Positions 24,090-31,699 of a stretch of DNA of 64,000 nt are shown here, in pieces (the first letter of the stretch is position 1; every line of letters begins with the position of its first letter). The translations under genes and the position numbers were made by a program. Below the pieces are notes generated by a model. The model was not told where the DNA came from. It ran no database searches and saw nothing but the letters and a program-made list of their open reading frames with translations. The stretch spans positions 115,039 through 179,038 of the forward strand of contig JAJZBI010000002.1 in assembly GCA_021798985.1 (NCBI GenBank), written 5' to 3'. This DNA is from Actinomycetes bacterium (lineage in GTDB: Bacteria > Actinomycetota > Acidimicrobiia > Acidimicrobiales > Bog-793).

Positions 24090-24130
24090 GTCGGACCTAC
24101 GTGTCGTCCGCCGTGGCGGATCACTCGCGC

Positions 24131-24907
24131 TCAGGCGCCGAAGCGCCGCTCTCGTCGCGCGTAGTCGCGCAGCGCGCGCAACAAGTCGATGCGGCGGAAG
24201 GCGGGCCAGTAGGGATCGACGAAGACGCACTCGGCGTACGCAGACTGCCAGAGCAAGAAGCCCGACAGGCGTGACTCCCCGCTCGTGCGGATGACGAGGT
24301 CGGTGTCGGGAAGCTCGGCCGCATAGAGGTGGTCGGAGATCCCCTCGGCGTCGATCGTCTCGACCAGCTGCTCTGGCGGGCATCCGGTGGCGAGGAGGTC
24401 CGAGACGAGCGCCCGGCAAGCGTCGACGATCTCCTGGCGGCCGCCGTAGCAGAGCGCGATGTTCACGTGCAGGCGCCCCGGCGCGGGCTCGGTGTCCTCG
24501 GCGGCCTGCTTGGCCGCCCTCGCCAGCTCCGCGGGGAGCAGGTCCAAGCTGCCGCTCACGCTGAGCGAGAAGCCGACCGAGCGCGCCAGCTTGGGGAGCC
24601 GCTCGAAGAGCTCCATCAGCACCGAGAAGTAGGGATCGAGCTCCTCACGGGGACGCCGGAGGTTCTCGGTCGACAGCACCCAGGCGGTGAGGGCACCGAT
24701 GCCGAGCTCCGCGGACCAGCCGAGGAACTCCTCGAGCTTGGCCATGCCGATGCGGTAGCTCTGGCGGTAGTCGGCATGCCCCTCGGTCCGCGCGAAGCGG
24801 CGGTGCCCGTCCAGGATGACGCCGATGTGGTGGGGCAGGACATCGCGGGGAAGCGAGCGGGCAAGGCGGCGCTCGTAGTAGCGATAGATCGTCGCGCTTG
24901 CGCCCAC
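24131..24907 (-). CDS. Short-chain cis-prenyltransferase (UppS family, Rv1086-like)
   Basis: The 258-residue undecaprenyl-diphosphate-synthase-fold enzyme has HHIGVILDGHRRFAR (P-loop Asp in DG), LSTENLRRP, NIALCYGGRQEIVDACRAL, IRTSGESRLSGFLLWQSAYAE and the final WPAFRRIDLLRALRDYA. The IYRYYERRLARSLPRDVLP start resembles mycobacterial Z-farnesyl diphosphate synthase, so a short-chain product is likely. The usual Asn of DGN is His here. GTG at 24907 is chosen because the family N-terminus begins there. Confidence 0.88.
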   Translation of the reverse strand: MGASATIYRYYERRLARSLPRDVLPHHIGVILDGHRRFARTEGHADYRQSYRIGMAKLEEFLGWSAELGIGALTAWVLSTENLRRPREELDPYFSVLMELFERLPKLARSVGFSLSVSGSLDLLPAELARAAKQAAEDTEPAPGRLHVNIALCYGGRQEIVDACRALVSDLLATGCPPEQLVETIDAEGISDHLYAAELPDTDLVIRTSGESRLSGFLLWQSAYAECVFVDPYWPAFRRIDLLRALRDYARRERRFGA

Positions 24908-25026
24908 GAGGGCGCATGATCGCGCACTGCTGGCCCCGCGCGACGGCACCTGGCCAGGTGTCGCCCGGACAAGGGGCGGGAAGTTCCTGTTCACCGGCGT
25001 TCGCCGGCGAGAAAGGAAGGTCGGCG

Positions 25027-26424
25027 ATGCCAGACGCGCGAGCCGGTTCGCTGGTGCTGTTCGGGATCACGGGCGATCTCGCAAAGAAGCTCCTGCTCCC
25101 TGCCCTCTACGCGCTCGAGCACAGCGGCGAGCTCGACGAGTCGATCGTCGGGGTCGCGCGCAGCGACTGGGACGACGCCGCGTTGCGAACACACGCCGAG
25201 GCGGCGGTCCGCGACGCGACCGGCGAGGTGGACGCTGAGGTGCTCGGGCGACTGTGCAAACGCCTCAGCTACCTGCGCGGCGACTACGCCGAGCCCGCCA
25301 CCTTCGACGCGTTGAAACAGCGCCTCGGGGAATCCGCCCACCGCGCCGTCTACTACCTCGCCATCCCTCCTCCGGTCTTCACCACCGTCGCCGAAGCGCT
25401 GGCGCATGCCGGGCTGAACCAACGCTCCCGCCTCGTGGTCGAAAAGCCCTTCGGCCACGACCTCGCCTCGGCGCGCGCCCTCGACGCGGAGCTGCGCCGC
25501 TTCTTTGGCGCTGAGCAGATCCTGCGGGTCGACCACTTCCTCGGCAAAGACCCCCTCGCGGCGCTCTTGGCGCTCCGATTCGCCAACTCGCTCGTCGAGC
25601 CGATCTGGAACCGTGACCACGTCGCGTCGGTGCAGATCACCTTTGCCGAGCGCCTCGACGTCGCTGATCGTGGCGGCTTCTACGACCCGGTCGGGGCGCT
25701 GCGCGACGTGGTCGAGAACCACCTGTTCCAGGTGATGGCGCACGTGGCGATGGAACCGCCCGAGACCACGGCGCCAAGGGCGATCGAGGCCGAGCGCACC
25801 CGCCTCTTCTCGGCCGTCCGGCCGCTCGAGCGCCACGACCTCGTCCGCGGGCAGTACGCCGGCTATCGCGACGTGGAGGGTGTGAAGGACGACTCCACCT
25901 CCGAGACCTACCTCGCGGCGCGCCTTCGCATCGACAACGACCGCTGGCGCGGCGTCCCCTTCGCCATCCGCACCGGCAAGTGCCTGCCGGCGGACCTGCT
26001 CGAGGTCGCGATCGCGCTGAAGCCCGCCGACTGCGTCGCTGGCCTCGGCGGCCCGGGCGGTGAGATCCACCTGTGCCTCGAGCCCGCGGGCCGCTGGCGC
26101 CTCGACTACCTCGCCAAGGCGCGCGGCCCGGGGCTCGACGTGGCGCCGCTCAGCCTCGAGGGCGCGCTCGAGTCCGGGGGCGGCCCGCTGCGCCCGGCCT
26201 ACCAGGTCGTCGTGGGGGACGCACTCTCGGGCTCGGCGGCGCACTTTCCGAGCCAGGCCTCGATCGAGCAGTGCTGGCGGATCGTCGACGGCGTCCTCGA
26301 CCTCGATGACCAGCCGATCGAGTACGCGCCGGGCAGCTGGGGCCCCGCCGAGGCCAACGACCTGCTCGCCGGCGGATGGCTCGACCCAACCCAGGGCGCG
26401 CACGACCCGGACGGGGCGTCATGA
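25027..26424 (+). CDS. zwf: Glucose-6-phosphate 1-dehydrogenase
   Basis: The 465-residue enzyme catalyses the first oxidative step of the pentose phosphate pathway, reducing NADP(+) or NAD(+). Visible are the nucleotide-binding LFGITGDLAKKLLLPALYAL, the EKPFG loop (VVEKPFGHDL), the catalytic RVDHFLGKDP, NRDHVASVQITFAE and IRTGKCLP. ATG at 25027 follows AAAGGAAGG by 8 nt. A short hairpin (CCGGCG-TT-CGCCGG) lies just before the Shine-Dalgarno. A UbiA-type gene follows after 7 nt. Confidence 0.95.
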   Translation: MPDARAGSLVLFGITGDLAKKLLLPALYALEHSGELDESIVGVARSDWDDAALRTHAEAAVRDATGEVDAEVLGRLCKRLSYLRGDYAEPATFDALKQRLGESAHRAVYYLAIPPPVFTTVAEALAHAGLNQRSRLVVEKPFGHDLASARALDAELRRFFGAEQILRVDHFLGKDPLAALLALRFANSLVEPIWNRDHVASVQITFAERLDVADRGGFYDPVGALRDVVENHLFQVMAHVAMEPPETTAPRAIEAERTRLFSAVRPLERHDLVRGQYAGYRDVEGVKDDSTSETYLAARLRIDNDRWRGVPFAIRTGKCLPADLLEVAIALKPADCVAGLGGPGGEIHLCLEPAGRWRLDYLAKARGPGLDVAPLSLEGALESGGGPLRPAYQVVVGDALSGSAAHFPSQASIEQCWRIVDGVLDLDDQPIEYAPGSWGPAEANDLLAGGWLDPTQGAHDPDGAS

Positions 26425-26431
26425 TCGCGAG

Positions 26432-27319
26432 GTGAGGCCCGCTTCGACCCTCGAGCCGGAAGCACTGCGGCGCGCGCTCGCGCTCTTGCTCGCCTGCCAC
26501 CCCGGCCCCTGCCTCGCCGTCACCGCCGCCGCGACCGGCTACGCCGCCTGCATCGGGCGCCAGAGCGCCGGGGTGTGGGCCGTCGGCGCCGCCGTGCTCG
26601 CCGGGCAGTGCTCGATCGGCTGGCACAACGACGCCGTCGACGCCGAGCGCGACGCCGCGGCGCAGCGGCGCGACAAGCCCGTCGGGCGCGGTGCGCTCGA
26701 GCGCGCCGTGGTGCAAAAGAGCGCCCTCGGCGCAGCCGCGCTGGCCATCCCGCTCTCGCTCGCCTCGGGTCGCCGGGCGGGGGCGCTGCACCTGGTCGCC
26801 ATCGGGGCGGGCTGGGCCTACAACGCCCGCCTCAAGGCGACCGCCGCCTCGATCGCCCCCTACGCCCTCGCCTTCGGACTGCTGCCCTGTGTCATCGAGG
26901 CGGGGCTGCCCGGCTCGCCATGGCCGCCATGGTGGATCCCGGCGGCGACGGCGCTCCTCGGTGTGGCCGCCCATGGCGCCAACGCGCTGCCCGACCTCGA
27001 GGTGGACCGCCGCCTCGGCGTCGTCGGCCTGCCCCACCGCCTCGGGCGCCGAGCGACGCTCGTCGGCACCCTCGCCGCGCTCGGCGCCGCTTCGCTCCTC
27101 GTCGCCGTGTCGGCACCGCCTCGCCGCCCCGATCCGCCGGGCGGCGCCGACCTCCGCCTCGTCGCCGCGGCAGCGAGCACCCTGGCGATGGGCGCCGGGG
27201 CCATCGGCGCCGCCGTCGCGCTGCGCCGCCCCCACTCGCGCCTGCCCTTCTCCCTCGTCGTCCTGGCGGCGCTCGTCGACGTCGCCCTGGTGCTCGCCAC
27301 CGCGCGCGCTCGGCGCTGA
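26432..27319 (+). CDS. UbiA-family prenyltransferase
   Basis: The 295-residue membrane protein has about eight hydrophobic segments and the two aspartate motifs of UbiA enzymes: NDAVDAERD (NDxxDxxxD, about residues 69-77) and DLEVDRRLG (DxxxD, about 190-198). These bind the prenyl diphosphate via Mg2+. The aromatic or lipid acceptor cannot be told. GTG at 26432 is 7 nt after zwf, suggesting an operon; the two functions are not obviously related. Confidence 0.85.
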   Translation: MRPASTLEPEALRRALALLLACHPGPCLAVTAAATGYAACIGRQSAGVWAVGAAVLAGQCSIGWHNDAVDAERDAAAQRRDKPVGRGALERAVVQKSALGAAALAIPLSLASGRRAGALHLVAIGAGWAYNARLKATAASIAPYALAFGLLPCVIEAGLPGSPWPPWWIPAATALLGVAAHGANALPDLEVDRRLGVVGLPHRLGRRATLVGTLAALGAASLLVAVSAPPRRPDPPGGADLRLVAAAASTLAMGAGAIGAAVALRRPHSRLPFSLVVLAALVDVALVLATARARR

Positions 27320-27437
27320 GCATTCCTTGCGCTCACCGAAAGCCCAGTAGCGTGGACCGCGTCCCTCAATCGCCCGCGACGACCGGTCGGCGCCCGCTTG
27401 CCTCGCGCGGCCGACCGGAAAGGAAGGCCGAACACTG

Positions 27438-28466
27438 ATGCGCTTGGGAGTGCTCACCGGCGGTGGTGACTGCCCGGGTCTGAACGCCGCGATTCGCGCC
27501 GTCGTGCGCAAGGCCGAAGGCACCGGAGACGAGATCATCGGCTTCCTCGACGGGTGGCGGGGCGCCATCGAGGATGACGTGATCCCGCTCGACGTCCAGC
27601 GCTGCCGCGGCATCTTGCCGCGCGGCGGCACGATCCTCGGCACCTCGCGTACCAACCCGTTCAAGGTCGACGACGGCGTGAAGAAGGTCTTCGCCACGGT
27701 CGAGGCCCACGGCCTCGACGCCGTGCTGGCCGTCGGCGGCGAGGGCACCCTCAGCGCCTCGCGCGCCCTGTCCGAGCTGGGCCTCCCGGTGATCGGGATC
27801 CCGAAGACGATCGACAACGACGTCAACGCCACCGACGTCACCATCGGCTTCCACACCGCCGTCCAGGTGGCGAGCGAGGCGATCGACCGGCTGCACTCGA
27901 CCGCCGAGTCGCACGACCGCGTGATGGTCTGCGAGGTGATGGGGCGCCACGTCGGTTGGATCGCGCTCTACGCAGGGATCGCCGCTGGGGCCGCCGTGAT
28001 CCTTTTGCCCGAGGACCCCTTCGACATTGCCGCCGTCGGCGACCACCTCATCCGCCGCCACCAAAAGGGGCGCTTCGCGTCCATCGTCGTGGTGGCCGAG
28101 GGCGCGAAGCCCAAGCCCGGCACCCTCGAGCTCCCCCCTCCCGAGATCGACCAGTACGACCACGAACGCCTCGGCGGGATCGGCTCGGTCGTCGCCGAGG
28201 AGATCGAGCGCTACACCGGACTCGAGTCCCGTGTCACGATCCTCGGCCACATCCTGCGCGGCGGGACCCCGGCGGCCTTCGACCGCATGCTCGCCACCCA
28301 GTTCGGCGTCGCCGCCGTCGACGCGGCGCACGACGGCGCGATCGGCGAGATGGTGGCCCTGCACGGCACCAAGGTCGAGCGCGTGCCGCTCGCCGACGCG
28401 GTCGGCGAGCTGAAGGCCGTGCCGGTGGACTTCGCCGACAAGCTCTGCGGACTGTTCTCGGACTGA
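27438..28466 (+). CDS. pfkA: 6-phosphofructokinase (ATP-type)
   Basis: The 342-residue enzyme of upper glycolysis has GVLTGGGDCPGLNAAIRAVV, LGTSRTNP, VGGEGTLSASR, PKTIDNDVNATDVTIGFHTA, MGRHVGWIAL and GHILRGGTP. The residue after GGE is Gly, as in ATP-dependent forms, whereas PPi-dependent enzymes carry Asp. The Lys in PKTIDND is usual in the actinobacterial group. ATG at 27438 follows AAAGGAAGG. It converges on pncB with only 18 nt between. Confidence 0.93.
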   Translation: MRLGVLTGGGDCPGLNAAIRAVVRKAEGTGDEIIGFLDGWRGAIEDDVIPLDVQRCRGILPRGGTILGTSRTNPFKVDDGVKKVFATVEAHGLDAVLAVGGEGTLSASRALSELGLPVIGIPKTIDNDVNATDVTIGFHTAVQVASEAIDRLHSTAESHDRVMVCEVMGRHVGWIALYAGIAAGAAVILLPEDPFDIAAVGDHLIRRHQKGRFASIVVVAEGAKPKPGTLELPPPEIDQYDHERLGGIGSVVAEEIERYTGLESRVTILGHILRGGTPAAFDRMLATQFGVAAVDAAHDGAIGEMVALHGTKVERVPLADAVGELKAVPVDFADKLCGLFSD

Positions 28467-28484
28467 GCCGGCCGCGGCTGGCCC

Positions 28485-29810
28485 TCAGCCGCCGACAAGG
28501 CGCGTGAACAGCGCCGGCGGTCCTGGCGCGCACGTCCGAGCCCCGCTCGGGAGCTCCGCCTTGGCGTGCTCGAGGCGCTCGCGGGCGGCCCGGACCGCCT
28601 CGGCGGGGTCCGGCACGGGCACGATCACGCCGCGGTCGACCAAGCGCCGCTGAAGCGGCCGGGCCGTCCAGCCCTCGGGCACCTCCGGCGTGGCCTGCGT
28701 GCCAAGGACGAGCAGCTCCTCACGGGCGATCCCCTCGCCGTCGAGGAGGCGGAAGGCCCGCTTGCGCCCGCCGGCACTCTCCTTGCTCGCCGAACGCTTG
28801 GCGACCGAGCGCAGCGCGCCGCGCTCGCGGGGCTGACCGGCGGCGCCCACCGCCACCAGCTTGTAGACGAAGGCGGCCGTCGGGGCGCCCGAGCCGGTGA
28901 CGACGCGCGTCCCCACCCCGTAGACGTCGACGGGAGCGCCAGCCAGGTTGGCGAGCGCCTCCTCGTCGAGGTCGGAGCTGACCACGATGCGGGTCTCGGT
29001 CGCCCCCAGCCGGTCGAGCAGGGCGCGGGCCTCGCGCGCCAAGGTGACGAGCTCACCCGAGTCCAACCGGATCGCGCCCGGTCCCTTAGCGCCGCGGGCG
29101 CGGGCGGCGGCGACCGCCGCCTCGATGCCGGCAGGGATGTCGTAGGTGTCGACCAACAGCGTGGTGTCGAGCCCGAGCGCGTCGAGCTGCACGCCGAATG
29201 CCGCCTCCTCGTCGTCGTGCACGAGCGTGAAGGCGTGCGCCGCGGTCCCCGCCGTGGGCAGGCCGTAGCGGCGGCCGGCCTCGAGGTTGGAGGTCGAGGA
29301 GAAGCCGGCGAGCACCGCGGCGCGCGCCGCGGCGATGGCCGCGCCCTCGTGGATGCGGCGGCTCCCCATCTCGACGAGGCGCCGGCCCGCCGCGACGTCG
29401 ACCATGCGGGAGGCCGCCGAGGCGATGGCGCTGTCGAAGTTGAGGATCGACAAGACGAGCGTCTCGAGCAGCACCGCCTCACCGAAGGTGGCCTCGACGG
29501 TCATGACCGGGCTGTGGGGGAAGTAGCACTCCCCCTCGGGGTAGGCATCGATGGTGCCCGAGAAGGAGAAGCCCTCGAGCCATTCCAGGGCACGTGCCGA
29601 CAAGAACTTCTCCGAGGCGAGCCACTCGAGCTCTGCCGGGCCGAAGCAGAAGGTCTCGAGGGCGGGCAGGAGGCGGCCGAGCCCGGCGGCAACGCCGTAG
29701 CGGCGCCCCGGAGGGAGGCCGCGGGCGAAGACTTCGAACACGGCCGGGCGCTCCGCCGCGCCCGACGCGAGGGCGGCGTCGAGCATGGTCAGCTCGTAGC
29801 GGTCGGTCAA
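28485..29810 (-). CDS. pncB: Nicotinate phosphoribosyltransferase
   Basis: The 441-residue enzyme of NAD salvage forms nicotinate mononucleotide. Motifs are LTDRYELTMLDAAL at the start, PHSPVMTVEATFGEAVLLET, FDSAIASAASRM, GSRRIHEGAAI, AGFSSTSNLEAGRRYGLP, and DVYGVGTRVVTGSGAP. The first standard start is TTG at 29810, but homologues begin five residues earlier (MSTALLTDRYEL). Here that Met is an ATC codon (29825-29823), 9 nt after AAAAGGAG, so initiation at AUC is possible. Confidence 0.93.
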   Translation of the reverse strand: MTDRYELTMLDAALASGAAERPAVFEVFARGLPPGRRYGVAAGLGRLLPALETFCFGPAELEWLASEKFLSARALEWLEGFSFSGTIDAYPEGECYFPHSPVMTVEATFGEAVLLETLVLSILNFDSAIASAASRMVDVAAGRRLVEMGSRRIHEGAAIAAARAAVLAGFSSTSNLEAGRRYGLPTAGTAAHAFTLVHDDEEAAFGVQLDALGLDTTLLVDTYDIPAGIEAAVAAARARGAKGPGAIRLDSGELVTLAREARALLDRLGATETRIVVSSDLDEEALANLAGAPVDVYGVGTRVVTGSGAPTAAFVYKLVAVGAAGQPRERGALRSVAKRSASKESAGGRKRAFRLLDGEGIAREELLVLGTQATPEVPEGWTARPLQRRLVDRGVIVPVPDPAEAVRAARERLEHAKAELPSGARTCAPGPPALFTRLVGG

Positions 29811-29948
29811 CAGTGCGGTCGAGATGGCGCCGGGCTCCTTTTGGCGGTGGGCGCGAACACGCTCAGGCTAGTTGGGACCCGCCCACGCCCAGGTCGGAGC
29901 GCCGCGCCAGCTCCTGCCTCACCAGCGCGCTCGTTCGGGCGCGTCGCT

Positions 29949-30668
29949 CTAGAGTGGCCGCCGCACGCCGAGCTCATCGAGGTGCGCCAGCAAGTCGGCG
30001 GGATCCTCGTAGACGCGATAGGCGCCCGCCCGCTCGAGCTCGTCGCGGCCATAGCCTCCCGACAGCAGCCCGACGGCGAGCGCCCCGGCCCGCTGTGCGG
30101 CGAGCAGGTCCCAGATCGAATCGCCGACCACGACGCAGCGCGCCGGCGGTACGCCGAGGCGCTCGGCGGCGACGAGGAACAGGTCGGGATCCGGCTTCGC
30201 GTAGCGCACCTGGTCCCGCGTCACGAGCACCGCGCCTGGGGCCCCGAGCAAGTCGAGCGCCGGCCGAGCGCCGGCCTCATTGCCGCTCGTCGCGATCGCC
30301 CAGGGGATGCCGCTCGTGGTGAGCGTGCGCAACAACGTGCGCGCACCGGGGAGCACGGTGATCGAGCGGCGCTGGCGCTCGTACTCGAGGGCGTGGAACT
30401 CCGCCAGACGCTGGACGTCGTCGGCAGTGAGCTCGAGGCCGGTCTCGCGCGCGAGCGCCGACACGAGCAAGCCGCCGCTCATGCCGATGCGGCGATGGAT
30501 CCGCCACACCGACAGCTCGATGCCGCCGCGGCGCAGGGCCTCGGCCCAGGCCAGCACGTGCACATAGACGCTGTCGATCAAGGTGCCGTCGAGGTCGAAC
30601 AGAATCGCCGGGCGCGGATCTTCGTAGTCCCACCCCGCCGGCGCGGGTGCCTCGGTGGTGCCCGCCAC
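29949..30668 (-). CDS. HAD-superfamily phosphatase (phosphoglycolate-phosphatase-like)
   Basis: The 239-residue protein carries the four HAD motifs: DLDGTLIDS (I, nucleophile Asp), ATSGN (II), KPDPDLFLVAAERLG (III) and VVGDSIWDLLAAQRAG (IV), with a helical cap between I and II. The substrate is unknown; beta-phosphoglucomutase and phosphoglycolate phosphatase are relatives. GTG at 30668 is 6 nt after GGGAGGAG. It is divergent from the 30794 gene. Confidence 0.85.
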   Translation of the reverse strand: MAGTTEAPAPAGWDYEDPRPAILFDLDGTLIDSVYVHVLAWAEALRRGGIELSVWRIHRRIGMSGGLLVSALARETGLELTADDVQRLAEFHALEYERQRRSITVLPGARTLLRTLTTSGIPWAIATSGNEAGARPALDLLGAPGAVLVTRDQVRYAKPDPDLFLVAAERLGVPPARCVVVGDSIWDLLAAQRAGALAVGLLSGGYGRDELERAGAYRVYEDPADLLAHLDELGVRRPL

Positions 30669-30793
30669 GTCGTCTCCTCCCGTCGCCCCACGTCGCGTGG
30701 GCCGCAGCAAGAGCCTTGCACGCCACCGCCGGGAGCGCAGCGGTAGGTCGGCCGGTAGTTCGCTCGCCGAGGCTGGCCTCGGAGGTAACGACC

Positions 30794-31699
30794 GTGGCGC
30801 CGCCCCTCGAACCGAGCGCAACCGAGCGGCCCCGGCGCCGCGAGCTCCCGGGGTGGATCGCGCTCGGCCTGGCCGCGGTGCTGGCGATGCTGATCCCGCT
30901 CAAGCTCGCTGCCGGCGGATCGTCTGCCGCCGTCGCCGGCCGCGCCACGCGGGGAGGGCGCCCGGCTTCGGCTCGCCAAAAGCGCCCCACAACCAGCGGC
31001 CCGAGCACGGCGCGCCCGAACACGGCGCGCAGCCGCACCCGACCATCGGCGCTCCAGGCGACAACGGGCATCGACCCGGCACCGGTCCGGTCGCACGGGC
31101 ATCGCCCGGCACGGCGCGACGGATCGCCGAGGCGTCGCGCGCCCGCCCCACGCCAGGTGGCCCCGAGCACGCGCACTGCCGGTGACGCGCCCGGCTCGAG
31201 CGCCCCTGAGCTGGCGCTCCCCGCGTCCACCACCACGCCGGGCTCGTCGCCGAATGGGGCCGCCACCGCGCCCGGCCGCCTGGCCACAACGGCACCATCG
31301 CGCACGCGCCGAGCCGCGCACGACGGCAACCACCTCGGCGGCGCCCACGTCGCGGACCTGCAGCGCGAGACGGCACCCTCCCAAAGCGCCACGACGAGCA
31401 CCACGCCGCCCACGACGAGCACCACGCCGCCCACGACGACCACGACGCCGCCCACGACGACCACGCCGCCCACGACGAGCACCACGCCGCCCACGACGAC
31501 CACGACGCCGCCCACGACGACCACGACGCTTGCAAGCGTCCTCCCCGCGCCGACGAGGACGACGAGCACGGTCATAACCGCCCCCGCCGCGACCACCCCG
31601 ACCACGACGAGCACCACCACCACGAGCGACCCAGCGATCCCCTCGGGAGTCGCCGGCACCGGTCCCTCAGTGCCCACGGGAACGGCACAGGACCCATGA
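30794..31699 (+). CDS. Membrane-anchored Thr/Pro-rich stalk protein
   Basis: About 301 residues: a basic cytoplasmic start, one membrane segment (LPGWIALGLAAVLAMLIPLK) and a long extracytoplasmic low-complexity region. From about residue 199 it becomes nearly pure Thr/Pro (units such as TTSTTPPTTTTTPP), encoded by tandem DNA repeats at 31387-31536. GTG at 30794 follows GGAGG with 8 nt spacing. Its stop overlaps the ATG of the next gene (ATGA), so the two are co-translated. No enzymatic domain; likely a cell-wall-spanning spacer. Confidence 0.65.
   Translation: MAPPLEPSATERPRRRELPGWIALGLAAVLAMLIPLKLAAGGSSAAVAGRATRGGRPASARQKRPTTSGPSTARPNTARSRTRPSALQATTGIDPAPVRSHGHRPARRDGSPRRRAPAPRQVAPSTRTAGDAPGSSAPELALPASTTTPGSSPNGAATAPGRLATTAPSRTRRAAHDGNHLGGAHVADLQRETAPSQSATTSTTPPTTSTTPPTTTTTPPTTTTPPTTSTTPPTTTTTPPTTTTTLASVLPAPTRTTSTVITAPAATTPTTTSTTTTSDPAIPSGVAGTGPSVPTGTAQDP
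31387..31536 (+). repeat. Tandem Thr/Pro-coding repeats
   Basis: Repeats of ACCACGCCGCCCACGACGAN-type units in 15-24-nt register. They are in frame with the 30794 gene and are a likely site of length variation by slippage. Confidence 0.8.

Noticed and set aside
24991..27856. Long minus-strand open frames opposite zwf, the UbiA-type gene and pfkA (for example 24991-26403 and 26150-27856)
   Set aside because: They are antisense to genes with clear catalytic motifs, lack any recognisable domain and have the Arg/Gly/Asp-rich composition of shadow frames in GC-rich DNA.
28566..30746. 726-codon plus-strand frame opposite pncB and the HAD gene
   Set aside because: No family features; it exists because the GC-rich antisense third positions avoid stops.
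31387..31536. CRISPR-like array
   Set aside because: The units are short, contiguous, spacer-less and in frame with a Thr/Pro-rich protein.
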